Source: Candidatus Competibacter sp. | GTDB lineage: Bacteria; Pseudomonadota; Gammaproteobacteria; Competibacterales; Competibacteraceae | DNA length: 64,000 nucleotides | Direction of reading: 5' to 3' | NCBI GenBank assembly: GCA_029624815.1 | Contig: JARSSH010000038.1 | Location: 1-64,000, forward strand | Part shown: piece by piece, positions 9,911 through 18,183 of the stretch | How positions within the stretch are numbered: position 1 is the first letter of the stretch | Layout: each line of letters opens with the position of its first letter | Program-made: the position numbers and the translations under genes | The notes under the pieces: model-generated | Told to the model about the DNA's origin: nothing | The model's database searches: none | Seen by the model: only the letters and a program-made list of their open reading frames with translations

Positions 9911-10927
9911 TTATCGCGCTGAAAACTCGAAGGAATCGTAGAACAGATGTTCGACCGGAAGCCCTCGGGCGGCGAACACCGGTTTGGCGGCTTCGATCAT
10001 CGGCGGCGGGCCGCTCATGTAGACGTCGTGGCCGCTCAGATCGGGATAATCGGCCGCGACCGCCTCATGCACCCAACCGGTGCGTCCTTGCCAATCGTCT
10101 TCCGGGCGCGGCTCCGACAGCACCGGCGTATAGCGGAAGTTGGGATGTTCCGTCTCCCATCGGCGCGGCAGCGCGTCCAGATAAAGATCGATCTTCGCCC
10201 GCGCGCCCCAGTACAGGTGCAGCGACCGGTCCAGCCCGATGTGAATGGCGTGCTCCACCATGCCCTTCAGTGGCGCGAAGCCAGTGCCACCCCCCATCAG
10301 GATGATCGGTCGCGACGAATCCTCGCGCAGGAAAAACGTCCCCAGCGGTCCCTGAAAGCGCAGCAACGCCTTGTCCTTCATCCGCTCGAACACATATTCG
10401 GTGAAGAACCCATCAGGGACACGGCGCACATGCAACTCCAGCAGATCGTCGGCATGGGGCGGATTGGCCAGCGAAAACCCGCGCCGCCGGCCATCGGCCA
10501 GCAGGATGTCCACATACTGACCCGCCAGAAATTGCAGCCGCTCAATGCTCGGCGGCCGCAGATAAAGCCGCATCACATCCGGCGCCAGCAATTCTCGCCG
10601 TTCCATCCGGCAGGGCAGAGTCCGGACCACGATGTCGGCTCCGCCCCTGACCTCGCGCGCCTCGATCACCAAATCGGAACACGGCCGGGCCTGGCACAGC
10701 AGCGCCTTGCCGGCGTTTTGCTCGGCTTCGCTCAAGCCCGGCGGGCGCCCCTCGGGATAAGTAACCTCGCCGGACAGAATCGTACCCATGCAAGACCCGC
10801 AGGTACCGTTGCGGCATCCGTAGGGCAGCACACTGCCCTTCTCGCGCAGGGCGGCGTCCAAAACCGCTTCGTTTTCAGCAACCTGGAATTCATGGTCGCT
10901 CGGCTGGATGGTGACGCGATAAGGCAT
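9911..10927 (-). CDS. 2Fe-2S ferredoxin-NAD(P)H flavin reductase (AscD/UbiB-fre-like)
   Basis: 338 aa from the ATG at 10927; longer starts run into ubiD. The N-terminal ferredoxin domain (about residues 1-90) has the CRNGTCGSC cluster motif and a later LLCQARP Cys. It is followed by an FAD domain (RRGFSLANPP) and an NAD(P) domain (MGGGTGFAPLKG), ending in the typical FYDSFEFS-like C-terminus. The order resembles CDP-6-deoxy-glucoseen reductase and phenol hydroxylase reductase components. It lies 74 bp downstream of ubiD in the same direction. Neighbouring ubiD and flavin reductase genes are common in gammaproteobacteria, which suggests a link to quinone or prenyl-FMN chemistry. Exact electron acceptor unknown. 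Confidence 0.85.
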   Translation of the reverse strand: MPYRVTIQPSDHEFQVAENEAVLDAALREKGSVLPYGCRNGTCGSCMGTILSGEVTYPEGRPPGLSEAEQNAGKALLCQARPCSDLVIEAREVRGGADIVVRTLPCRMERRELLAPDVMRLYLRPPSIERLQFLAGQYVDILLADGRRRGFSLANPPHADDLLELHVRRVPDGFFTEYVFERMKDKALLRFQGPLGTFFLREDSSRPIILMGGGTGFAPLKGMVEHAIHIGLDRSLHLYWGARAKIDLYLDALPRRWETEHPNFRYTPVLSEPRPEDDWQGRTGWVHEAVAADYPDLSGHDVYMSGPPPMIEAAKPVFAARGLPVEHLFYDSFEFSAR

Positions 10928-11001
10928 AATCGATGTCGTCTCTCGTTTGTTATTGGGCATGGGCTGTTTAGAAACGGATTCCCCCGGTCGGTTCGCCCGC
11001 T

Positions 11002-12465
11002 TCACAGCCCCAACTCGCCCCACAGCCCATCCACCCGCTGTTTCACCACCGGACTCATCGCAATCGGCCGACCCCATTCCCGCGTGGTCTCGCCGGACCA
11101 TTTATTGGTGGCATCGAAGCCAATCTTCGAACCCAGGCCCGACACCGGCGAGGCGAAATCCAGATAGTCGATCGGCGTATTTTCGATCATGACCGTATCC
11201 CGCGCCGGGTCCATGCGGGTGGTCATCGCCCAGATCACATCCTTCCAGTCGCGGGCGTTCACCTCCTCGTCCACCACGATCACGAACTTGGTGTACATGA
11301 ACTGGCGCAGGAACGACCAGACCCCCAGCATCACCCGCTTGGCGTGCCCCGGATACTGTTTGCGCATCGCCACCACCGCCAACCGGTAGGAACAGCCCTC
11401 CGGCGGCAGGTAGAAATCAACGATTTCGGGAAACTGCTTTTGCAGGATCGGCACGAACACTTCGTTCAGCGCCACGCCGAGAATCGCCGGCTCGTCCGGC
11501 GGGCGGCCGGTGTAGGTGCTGTGATAAATCGGATTCTCGCGGTGAGTGACGCGCTCGATGGTGAACACCGGAAACCGGTCCACCTCGTTGTAGTAACCGG
11601 TATGATCGCCAAACGGTCCCTCCAGCGCGGTCTCGTCGGGGGCGATGTGCCCCTCCAGCACGAACTCGGCGCTGGCCGGCACCTGCAACTCGCTGCCCAA
11701 ACACTGCGCCAGTTCGGTGCGCGAGCCGCGCAGCAAGCCGGCGAAAGCATATTCCGACAAAGTGTCCGGCACCGGCGTCACGGCGGCCAGAATCGTCGCT
11801 GGGTCGGCGCCCAGCGCCACCGCGATGGGAAACGGCTCGCCGGGTCGGGCCTGTCGCCAGTCACGGAAATCCAGCGCTCCGCCGCGATGGGCCAGCCAGC
11901 GCATGATCGCCTTGTTCCGCCCGATCACCTGCTGGCGATAGATTCCCAAATTCTGCCGGGTTTTGTTCGGTCCCCGAGTCGTCACCAAACCCCAGGTAAT
12001 CAGCGGCCCGGCGTCCCCCGGCCAGCAGTGCTGCACCGGCAGCCGCGCCAGATCCACGTTGGCCGCTTCGATCACCCGCTCCTGACAGGGCGGCCGGCTG
12101 ACCTTTTTCGGCGCCATGTCCAGCACTTTCTTGAAAATCGGCAGCTTCTCCCAAGCGTCGCGCATCCCCTTGGGCGGGTCTGGCTCCTTGAGAAACGCCA
12201 GCAGCTTGCCGACCTCGCGCAAGGCTTCCACCTCGTCGGCGCCCATGCCCAGCGCCACCCGCTTTGGCGTGCCGAACAGGTTGCCCAGCACCGGAATCGC
12301 ATGGCCCTTGGGGCTCTCGAACAGAATCGCTGGCCCACCGGCGCGCAGTACCCGGTCGCAAATCTCGGTCATCTCCAGGCACGGATCGACGGCGACCCGA
12401 ACTCGTTTCAGCTCGCCGAGCCGTTCCAGTTGAGCGATAAAATCGCGCAGATCCTTGTAATGCAT
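11002..12465 (-). CDS. ubiD: 4-hydroxy-3-polyprenylbenzoate decarboxylase
   Basis: 487 aa from the ATG at 12465, which has a GGAGG Shine-Dalgarno six bases upstream; the ATG at 12483 lacks one. The N-terminus [20 protein letters not shown] and internal blocks ([16 protein letters not shown]-type [24 protein letters not shown]) are those of UbiD. It decarboxylates the ubiquinone precursor using prenylated FMN made by UbiX, which is not in this window. The flavin reductase downstream is probably co-transcribed. Confidence 0.96.
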   Translation of the reverse strand: MHYKDLRDFIAQLERLGELKRVRVAVDPCLEMTEICDRVLRAGGPAILFESPKGHAIPVLGNLFGTPKRVALGMGADEVEALREVGKLLAFLKEPDPPKGMRDAWEKLPIFKKVLDMAPKKVSRPPCQERVIEAANVDLARLPVQHCWPGDAGPLITWGLVTTRGPNKTRQNLGIYRQQVIGRNKAIMRWLAHRGGALDFRDWRQARPGEPFPIAVALGADPATILAAVTPVPDTLSEYAFAGLLRGSRTELAQCLGSELQVPASAEFVLEGHIAPDETALEGPFGDHTGYYNEVDRFPVFTIERVTHRENPIYHSTYTGRPPDEPAILGVALNEVFVPILQKQFPEIVDFYLPPEGCSYRLAVVAMRKQYPGHAKRVMLGVWSFLRQFMYTKFVIVVDEEVNARDWKDVIWAMTTRMDPARDTVMIENTPIDYLDFASPVSGLGSKIGFDATNKWSGETTREWGRPIAMSPVVKQRVDGLWGELGL

Positions 12466-12732
12466 CGCTGCCTCCAACGGCATCGGCCCACACGGGCCAG
12501 GAATGAATGGCTCCGATACTCAAACGCCATAAGGCAAGGCATTTTACCGTTGAACGCCTGAATAGCGCGCTCGAAGCGGACACAGGGAATCGCAACAAAT
12601 TGCCTTATTGGCCGCCGTGGCATCTTCAACCTCAACGGCTACACTTTTCATTTCGATCCAGGACGGATCGGAAACCGCGCCGCCGGCCAGCGCCGCTTTC
12701 CGCTATCCCGCGCCCGACCACGAGGAGAGCGC
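12466..12732. other. Intergenic region between divergent ubiD and dctQ
   Basis: 267 bp between two divergent genes, so it must hold promoters in both directions. I could not assign a convincing -35/-10 pair. No hairpin or open frame with a ribosome site stands out. A GAGGAGAG Shine-Dalgarno for dctQ is at its right end. Confidence 0.4.
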
Positions 12733-13266
12733 ATGAAATCCCTGCTTCGCATCGCGGCATCCATCGACGCCTTGAATACAGCGATCGGCCACTGGATGAC
12801 CTGGCTCATTCTGTTCTGCACTCTGATCAGCGCCACCGCCGCCACTCTGCGCTATGCCTTCGATTGGGGCTCGAACGCCCTGCTGGAGGCGCAATGGTTC
12901 ATGTTCGGCCTGGTGTTCCTGTTCTGCTCGGCCTGGACCCTGCGGGAAGGTGGCCATGTCCGCATCGACATCCTGTCTTCCCGGTTATCGCCGGTGATCC
13001 GGGTGTGGATCGATATTTTCGGAACGCTGCTGTTTCTGCTGCCGGTCTGTCTGCTGATCGTGGCCGATTCCTGGAATTTTTTCCTGCTCTCCTTCCACAC
13101 CCGCGAGGCCTCGCCCGATCCCGGCGGGCTGGCCTGGTGGCCGCTCAAGTTCGCCATTCCCGTGGCGTTCGCCCTGCTCAGCCTGCAAGGGCTGTCCGAG
13201 ATCATCAAGAACGTGGCGGCGCTGACCGGCGACCGGCCGATGCCCGAGTTCCGGGGAGGCCACTGA
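12733..13266 (+). CDS. dctQ: TRAP transporter small permease (DctQ family)
   Basis: 177 aa, with four predicted membrane helices (about residues 20-40, 52-70, 92-112 and 136-156), as expected for DctQ. It couples with the large permease and periplasmic binding protein to import an organic acid using a sodium gradient. GGAGAG precedes the ATG. The large permease begins one base after its stop. Confidence 0.93.
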   Translation: MKSLLRIAASIDALNTAIGHWMTWLILFCTLISATAATLRYAFDWGSNALLEAQWFMFGLVFLFCSAWTLREGGHVRIDILSSRLSPVIRVWIDIFGTLLFLLPVCLLIVADSWNFFLLSFHTREASPDPGGLAWWPLKFAIPVAFALLSLQGLSEIIKNVAALTGDRPMPEFRGGH

Positions 13267-13267
13267 C

Positions 13268-14719
13268 ATGGTCGAATTTTTGATCGCCTACATGGCGCCG
13301 ATCATGTTTACGGCGCTGATGGTGTTCCTGCTGATCGGCTATCCGGTGGCGTTCTCGTTGGCGGCGGTCGGCATGGCCTTCGGCCTGCTCGGCATCGAAC
13401 TCGGCCTGCTCACCCCCAACCTGTTGCAAGCCCTGCCGGACCGCGTGTTCGGAATCATGAAGAACGAGATTTTGCTCGCCATCCCGTTTTTCACCTTTAT
13501 GGGCCTGGTGCTGGAGCGCAGCGGCATGGCCGAGGATTTGCTGGACACCATCGGCCAGATGTTCGGCAGCATCCGCGGCGGGTTGGCGTTCGCGGTGATC
13601 TTCGTCGGCGCCCTGCTGGCGGCCACCACCGGCGTGGTCGCCGCCTCGGTGATCGCCATGGGATTGATCTCGCTGCCGATCATGCTGCGCTATGGCTACG
13701 ACAAACCGCTGGCCTGCGGGGTCATCGCCGCCTCCGGCACCTTGGCGCAGATCATCCCGCCCTCGCTGGTGCTGATCGTGATGGCCGACGTGCTGGGCCG
13801 CTCGGTGGGCGACATGTACAAGGGAGCGGTGCTGCCCGGCCTGATCCTCGGCGGGTTTTACGTCGGCTGGGTGCTGCTCAACACCTTGTTCCGCCCGCAT
13901 CTCACTCCGGCCCTGCCGCCGGAAGCCCGCACCCTGCGCGGCTGGGGGCTGGCCCGGCGGGTGGCGGTGGCGATGGTGCCGCCGTTGCTGCTGATTTTCC
14001 TGGTGCTGGGAACCATCTTCATCGGCTGGGCCACCCCGACCGAGGGCGGCGCGATGGGCGCGGTCGGGGCGCTGCTGCTGGCGTTTTCCAAGGGCAAACT
14101 GAACCGGAAGATGTTGACCGAATCCCTGCACTCCACCGCCAAGATCGCCAGCTTCGTGATCTTCATCCTGATCGGTTCCAGCGTGTTCAGCCTGGTGTTT
14201 CGCGGGGTCAACGGCGACCTGTGGGTGGAGCATTTGTTGCTCGATCTGCCCGGCGGGGCGATGGGGTTCCTGATCTTCGTCAATATCCTGGTCTTTCTGC
14301 TGGCCTTTTTTCTCGATTTCTTCGAAATCAGCTTCATCATCCTGCCACTGTTGGCGCCGGTGGCGGAAAAACTCGGCATCGACCTGGTCTGGTTCGGCAT
14401 CCTGATGGGCGTGAACATGCAGACCTCGTTCATGCATCCGCCGTTCGGGTTCGCGCTGTTCTATCTGCGCAGCGTGGCGCCGCCGGAGATCCGCACCAGC
14501 GACATCTACTGGGGGGCGGTGCCGTTCGTGGTGATTCAGGTCATTATGGTGGCGTTGATCATCGCCTTCCCCGCACTGGTGACCCTGGGCCTGGACCGGC
14601 CTACTCACACCGGCCAGCCGGCCCCGATCCAACTGTTGATGCCGCAGGATAACCGGGGCGGCGTCAACAGGAACGACGCCGCCGACCTGCTCCGGCAGCT
14701 CCAACCCTCGGGGCAGTGA
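13268..14719 (+). CDS. dctM: TRAP transporter large permease (DctM family)
   Basis: 483 aa, with about twelve hydrophobic helices and the family motifs AIPFFTFMG, ASGTLAQIIPPS and MQTSFMHPPFGFALFY. It is the ion-coupled transport subunit. The C-terminal tail of about 50 residues after the last helix (RPTHTG onwards) is long for the family. The substrate cannot be read from the sequence. Confidence 0.95.
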   Translation: MVEFLIAYMAPIMFTALMVFLLIGYPVAFSLAAVGMAFGLLGIELGLLTPNLLQALPDRVFGIMKNEILLAIPFFTFMGLVLERSGMAEDLLDTIGQMFGSIRGGLAFAVIFVGALLAATTGVVAASVIAMGLISLPIMLRYGYDKPLACGVIAASGTLAQIIPPSLVLIVMADVLGRSVGDMYKGAVLPGLILGGFYVGWVLLNTLFRPHLTPALPPEARTLRGWGLARRVAVAMVPPLLLIFLVLGTIFIGWATPTEGGAMGAVGALLLAFSKGKLNRKMLTESLHSTAKIASFVIFILIGSSVFSLVFRGVNGDLWVEHLLLDLPGGAMGFLIFVNILVFLLAFFLDFFEISFIILPLLAPVAEKLGIDLVWFGILMGVNMQTSFMHPPFGFALFYLRSVAPPEIRTSDIYWGAVPFVVIQVIMVALIIAFPALVTLGLDRPTHTGQPAPIQLLMPQDNRGGVNRNDAADLLRQLQPSGQ

Positions 14720-14739
14720 GCGCTTCCGCATCTCTACAA

Positions 14740-14763
14740 CCCCTCTCCCTTGGGAGAGAGGGG
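14740..14763. repeat. REP-like CCCTCTCCC palindrome
   Basis: An imperfect hairpin, CCCCTCTCCC then GGGAGAGAGGGG, in the 62-bp gap between convergent dctM and dctP. It belongs to the same palindrome family seen near 22.5, 26.8 and 47.6 kb. It could double as a bidirectional terminator, but it has no T-tract. Confidence 0.6.
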
Positions 14764-14781
14764 CGCATGACGGCCTGGCGA

Positions 14782-15891
14782 CTACTTGCCGCCGGAGCGC
14801 AACATGGCTTGCATGAAGTTGGCCAACGTGCCTTCCGGCAACCCGGACCAGATGTCGGACACCTGCTGGAAGGCGCGCATCGAATCATACAGTTTTTTGA
14901 AGTCGGGATTTTTCGCCGATTCCTCGGCGTAGATCTTCTGCGCCGTCGCGTAGGCCGCCTTCAGCACGTCGTCCGGATAGCGGCGCAATTGCGTGCCGCT
15001 CTGCACCAACCGCTGGATCGCCAGCGGGTTCTTGGTGTCGTAAGCCGCCAGCATGCCGACGTTGGCCTCGGCCGCCGCCGCCTCGAACGCCGCCTGATAG
15101 GGTTTGGGCAGCTTGTCCCACTGTTCCTTGTTGACGTAGAACGACAGCACCGGACCCGGTTCCCACCATCCGGGGTAATAATAAAACTTGGCGACCTTGT
15201 AGAAGCCGAGCTTTTCGTCGTCGTAAGGGCCGACCCATTCGGCGGCGTCGATGGCGCCCCGCTCCAGCGCCGGATAAATCTCGCCGCCCGGCAGCGACTG
15301 CGGCACCGCTCCCAGCGCCGAAAAGACTTCCGCGCCGAAGCCGGGAATCCGGATTTTCAGGCCCTTCAGATCCTCCAGCGAATTGATCTCCTTGCGGAAC
15401 CAACCGCCCATCTGCGTCCCGGTATCGCCGCCAAGAAAGTTGACGACGTTGTATTTGGCGAAAAATTCGCGCAACAAAGGGCCGCCCTCGCCATGATAAT
15501 TCCAGGCGAACATCTGCCGGGCGGTGAGGCCGAACGGCACCGAACAGTCGAGCGCGAACGCCTTGTTCTTGCCGTGGAAATAGTACGAAGCAGTGTGACA
15601 GAGTTCGACCGTGTTCTGCTGCACGGCGTCCAACACACCAAAGGGCGGCACGATCTCGCCGCCGGCAAACACCCGGATTTCGAACTTGCCTTCGGTGATT
15701 TCCGCCAGCCGCTTGGCCAGCACTTCACCCGCTCCATAGATCGTGTCCAGGCTCTTGGGAAAGCTCGATGCCATCCGCCACTTGATGGCGGGCAAACCCG
15801 CCGTCTGCGCCATCGCGGGGACGGCGGCCGTGCCGGCGGCGGCGGCGGCCAAACCCAGACCGGTCTTCTTGATAAAATCGCGACGCTCCAT
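14782..15891 (-). CDS. dctP: TRAP transporter periplasmic substrate-binding protein (DctP family)
   Basis: 369 aa from the ATG at 15891, seven bases after GGAGG. The N-terminus has a Tat-type signal (ERRDFIKK followed by an Ala-rich hydrophobic stretch, cleavage near AMAQ). The mature part has the FASSFPKSLDTIYG-like start and the GGDTGTQMGGWF and WVGPYDDEKLGFYK blocks typical of mannitol/C4-dicarboxylate/2-keto-acid binding TRAP proteins. It faces dctQM tail to tail, so it has its own promoter, unlike the usual dctPQM operon. Confidence 0.92.
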   Translation of the reverse strand: MERRDFIKKTGLGLAAAAAGTAAVPAMAQTAGLPAIKWRMASSFPKSLDTIYGAGEVLAKRLAEITEGKFEIRVFAGGEIVPPFGVLDAVQQNTVELCHTASYYFHGKNKAFALDCSVPFGLTARQMFAWNYHGEGGPLLREFFAKYNVVNFLGGDTGTQMGGWFRKEINSLEDLKGLKIRIPGFGAEVFSALGAVPQSLPGGEIYPALERGAIDAAEWVGPYDDEKLGFYKVAKFYYYPGWWEPGPVLSFYVNKEQWDKLPKPYQAAFEAAAAEANVGMLAAYDTKNPLAIQRLVQSGTQLRRYPDDVLKAAYATAQKIYAEESAKNPDFKKLYDSMRAFQQVSDIWSGLPEGTLANFMQAMLRSGGK

Positions 15892-16060
15892 CACTATCCT
15901 CCACATGTTTATTGGTATGAAATACTTTCCAGCGTCCCGGATACTGGACAAATCGCCAGTCCTGACATGGATAACTCTATCAGACCCAAACCGGATTGCA
16001 CCCCGCGCGCCACGACCGGTCTATCCTGTACGGCACCGCTTACCGCAAGCGCACGAATTT

Positions 16061-16089
16061 TTGACAGCTTTCCGGGACATGCTTATAAT
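16061..16089 (+). promoter_or_regulatory. Consensus sigma70 promoter upstream of rtcB
   Basis: TTGACA at 16061-16066 and TATAAT at 16084-16089 match the consensus exactly, with the optimal 17-bp spacing. Transcription should begin near 16096, about 245 bp before rtcB. No convincing gene starts at that point, so the transcript begins with a long untranslated region or is a separate small RNA. Confidence 0.85.
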
Positions 16090-16095
16090 TTGATT

Positions 16096-16297
16096 GTGGT
16101 TTTTGGTAGCACCCTGCAAATTTTTTCACGGGACGCCCCATACCGTCCCAACGCGCGGAAGGCGAACGACATGCTCGCACAAGAACACACCCTCATGTGA
16201 CGCCTTCCGGGCGGTCTTCGGAAGGCCGTGCTTGTCTTCCGAGTCTGCTTCCCCCGCGACTTTGGAAAACCCTGGATGACCCCATTGTCCAGGGTTT
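16096..16297 (+). ncRNA. Candidate structured small RNA or rtcB leader
   Basis: About 200 nt following the consensus promoter. It contains a hairpin GGGACG/CGTCCC (16130-16149). A long hairpin follows, pairing CGGAAGGCG (16156-16164) with CGCCTTCCG (16201-16209), with an inner ACATG/CATGT stem. The same CCTTCCG arm can alternatively pair with CGGAAGGC at 16219-16226, so two structures are mutually exclusive. The region ends in a 10-bp hairpin at 16267-16297. I do not recognise it as 6S, SRP, tmRNA or a named riboswitch. No open frame within it has a convincing Shine-Dalgarno. Either an sRNA or a switching leader of rtcB is possible. Confidence 0.5.
16267..16297 (+). terminator. Terminator-like hairpin before rtcB
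   Basis: AAACCCTGGA and TCCAGGGTTT form a perfect 10-bp stem with an 11-nt loop, followed by CTTGCTTG. The T-tract is poor, so it may be a weak or regulated terminator, or simply the 3' end structure of the upstream RNA. It lies 43 bp before the rtcB start. Confidence 0.5.
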
Positions 16298-16339
16298 CTT
16301 GCTTGGGGATCAGACCCCGCATCGCAATGAGAACCCATC

Positions 16340-17539
16340 ATGCCGATCCAGAAAATCCTGACCGATGGCAAGGTTCCGGTCAAAATCTATACCGACGACG
16401 TGGATCCCAAGGCGCTGATCCAACTGAACAACATCGCCCGGTTGCCGTTCGTCCACAGCCATGTCGCGGCGATGCCCGATGTCCATGTCGGCATCGGCGC
16501 GACCGTGGGCGCGGTCATCCCCACCAAGGGCGCGATCATCCCGGCGGCGGTGGGCGTGGATGTCGGCTGCGGGATGAACGCCGTCCGCCTCAGCCTCAAG
16601 GCCGGGCAGTTGCCGGACAACCTGCGGCCCCTGCGTCATGTCGTGGAAGCCGCCGTGCCGGTCGGCTTCGACATGCACCCTGAGGGGCGCGGCGCTCCGG
16701 CATCGACCGTGCGCGCGCTGTCCGGCGGGCTGGACCGCATCGCCAGGCGGCATCCCGGCATTCTGAAAATGCAAAAGAACATCGAACGGAGCTGGATGCG
16801 ACAACTCGCCACCCTGGGCGGCGGCAACCACTTCATCGAACTGTGCCTGGACGAAAACCAGGACGTGTGGGTAATGCTGCATTCCGGCAGCCGCGGCATC
16901 GGCAACATCATCGGTCGCTACTTCATCGAACTGGCCCGCAAGGATATGGGCAAGCACCTAGCCAGCCTGCCGGACCGCGACCTGGCTTATTTGCAAGAGG
17001 GCGCCGAACACTTCAACGATTACGTGGACGCCGTGCATTGGGCCCAGGATTACGCCATGACCAACCGCCGCGAAATGATGCGGCTGATCATGGAAGCGCT
17101 GGCCCGGCACCTGCCGCCGTTCGCCGCGACCAGGGAAGCGATCAACTGCCACCACAATTACGTGGCGGTGGAGCGCCATTTTGGCGAAGATCTGCTCGTT
17201 ACCCGCAAGGGCGCGATCCGCGCCGGCGAGGGCGATTTGGGCATCATCCCCGGCAGCATGGGCGCCAAGTCCTACATCGTGCGCGGCAAGGGCGAACCGC
17301 AGTCGTTCTGCTCCTGCTCGCACGGCGCCGGCCGGCGGATGAGCCGGGGCCAGGCCAAAAAGAAGTTCGACCCGCAAGACCTGATCGCCCAAACCGCCGG
17401 GGTGGAATGCCGCAAGGATGCCGGCGTTCTGGATGAAATTCCGGGCGCCTACAAGGATATCGACGCGGTGATGGCCAACCAGTCGGATCTGGTCGAGGTG
17501 GTGCATACCCTCAAGCAGGTCATGTGCGTCAAGGGCTGA
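16340..17539 (+). CDS. rtcB: RtcB-family RNA ligase
   Basis: 399 aa, shorter than the approximately 480-aa archaeal/human forms but usual for the short bacterial branch. RtcB joins 2',3'-cyclic phosphate or 3'-phosphate RNA ends to 5'-OH ends using GTP and Mn2+. DVGCGMNAVRL has the metal-binding Cys and Asp, GGGNHFIEL and CHHNYVAVE supply metal ligands, and SCSHGAGRRMSR contains the His that is guanylylated. No RtcR activator or RtcA cyclase gene is adjacent. Its unusual regulation is suggested by the consensus promoter and structured leader upstream. A 51-aa basic protein gene follows after 26 bp. Confidence 0.95.
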   Translation: MPIQKILTDGKVPVKIYTDDVDPKALIQLNNIARLPFVHSHVAAMPDVHVGIGATVGAVIPTKGAIIPAAVGVDVGCGMNAVRLSLKAGQLPDNLRPLRHVVEAAVPVGFDMHPEGRGAPASTVRALSGGLDRIARRHPGILKMQKNIERSWMRQLATLGGGNHFIELCLDENQDVWVMLHSGSRGIGNIIGRYFIELARKDMGKHLASLPDRDLAYLQEGAEHFNDYVDAVHWAQDYAMTNRREMMRLIMEALARHLPPFAATREAINCHHNYVAVERHFGEDLLVTRKGAIRAGEGDLGIIPGSMGAKSYIVRGKGEPQSFCSCSHGAGRRMSRGQAKKKFDPQDLIAQTAGVECRKDAGVLDEIPGAYKDIDAVMANQSDLVEVVHTLKQVMCVKG

Positions 17540-17565
17540 CCACCGGCCGGGATGGAGAATACGTC

Positions 17566-17721
17566 ATGGAACACAATCGCCAGCGGCGCCGCAACCCGGT
17601 CGCCGCCGCGCCGATCCTGCGCAAGGGCGGCGCGCACCTGAAGTCGAAAACGGCGGAACGCGCCAAAATCCGCTCTCAATTGAAACGGGATGCCAGCGAA
17701 TGGCGACAGTGGAGCGACTGA
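17566..17721 (+). CDS. Small basic protein downstream of rtcB
   Basis: 51 aa from the ATG at 17566, with GGAG about nine bases upstream. It is rich in Arg and Lys (RQRRRNPV near the start, ILRKGGAHLKSKTAERAK in the middle) and lacks hydrophobic helices, so it is probably nucleic-acid or ribosome binding. It follows rtcB closely in the same direction, so a role alongside the RNA ligase is possible. I do not recognise the family with certainty. Confidence 0.6.
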   Translation: MEHNRQRRRNPVAAAPILRKGGAHLKSKTAERAKIRSQLKRDASEWRQWSD

Positions 17722-17754
17722 GCGTCCGGCTTTCCTCGCCCCCCGCTAAACCCT

Positions 17755-18096
17755 CTACCAGCGCAACAACACCCAGGCCGGGATCGCCAAATTGCTTGCC
17801 AGGTCGTTGAAGCGGGTTTCCAGGCTACCGTCGCCGTCGCTGTCCACCAGATAGTAGGAAGCGCCCTTGGCGGGATTGACCTTGACCATGTACAGCACTC
17901 CGCCGGCCCGGTACTCCTCGATCGTTCCTTCGTCGCCGCGGCGACGAATGGTCACTTCCGGCGCCGGGACATTTTGCTCGGCGCTCCCGGTCGGCGAACC
18001 GTCGGGGATGGGTTCCAATCCGGCGGGCTGAGAAGCGTCCTGGGCCCAAACCAGGCCCGACACCAGCAACAACGGAAAAAACAAGCGCGCGCGCAT
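17755..18096 (-). CDS. DUF2782-family exported protein
   Basis: 113 aa from the ATG at 18096, preceded by AAAGGA. It has an N-terminal signal peptide (RLFFPLLLVSGLVWAQ, cleavage near AQD), a short Pro/Gly-rich linker and a C-terminal domain (VTIRRRGDEGTIEEYRAGG, YYLVDSDGDGSLE) that matches DUF2782. In other gammaproteobacteria the family is often encoded near polA; here polA is about 7 kb away, with the restriction operon in between. Function unknown. Confidence 0.7.
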   Translation of the reverse strand: MRARLFFPLLLVSGLVWAQDASQPAGLEPIPDGSPTGSAEQNVPAPEVTIRRRGDEGTIEEYRAGGVLYMVKVNPAKGASYYLVDSDGDGSLETRFNDLASNLAIPAWVLLRW

Positions 18097-18183
18097 GGCT
18101 GATCCTTTCAAGAACGGTTGGGTGAGTGAATGCGGGGCGGGTCCGTTCGAACCCGAAAAGCCCGCGCTTGGAAACCATTCGCA

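Noticed and set aside
13205-14731. Long minus-strand open frame (508 codons) opposite dctM
   Set aside because: Extremely His/Gln/Arg-rich translation and exact overlap with dctM on the other strand; an artefact of high-GC codon bias.
16096-16297. Identification of the rtcB leader as 6S RNA
   Set aside because: No closing 5'/3' stem with a central bubble and no sequence resemblance to gammaproteobacterial 6S RNA as I remember it.
16083-16322. Minus-strand and plus-strand short frames in the rtcB upstream region
   Set aside because: No Shine-Dalgarno and the region is better explained by RNA structure behind a consensus promoter.
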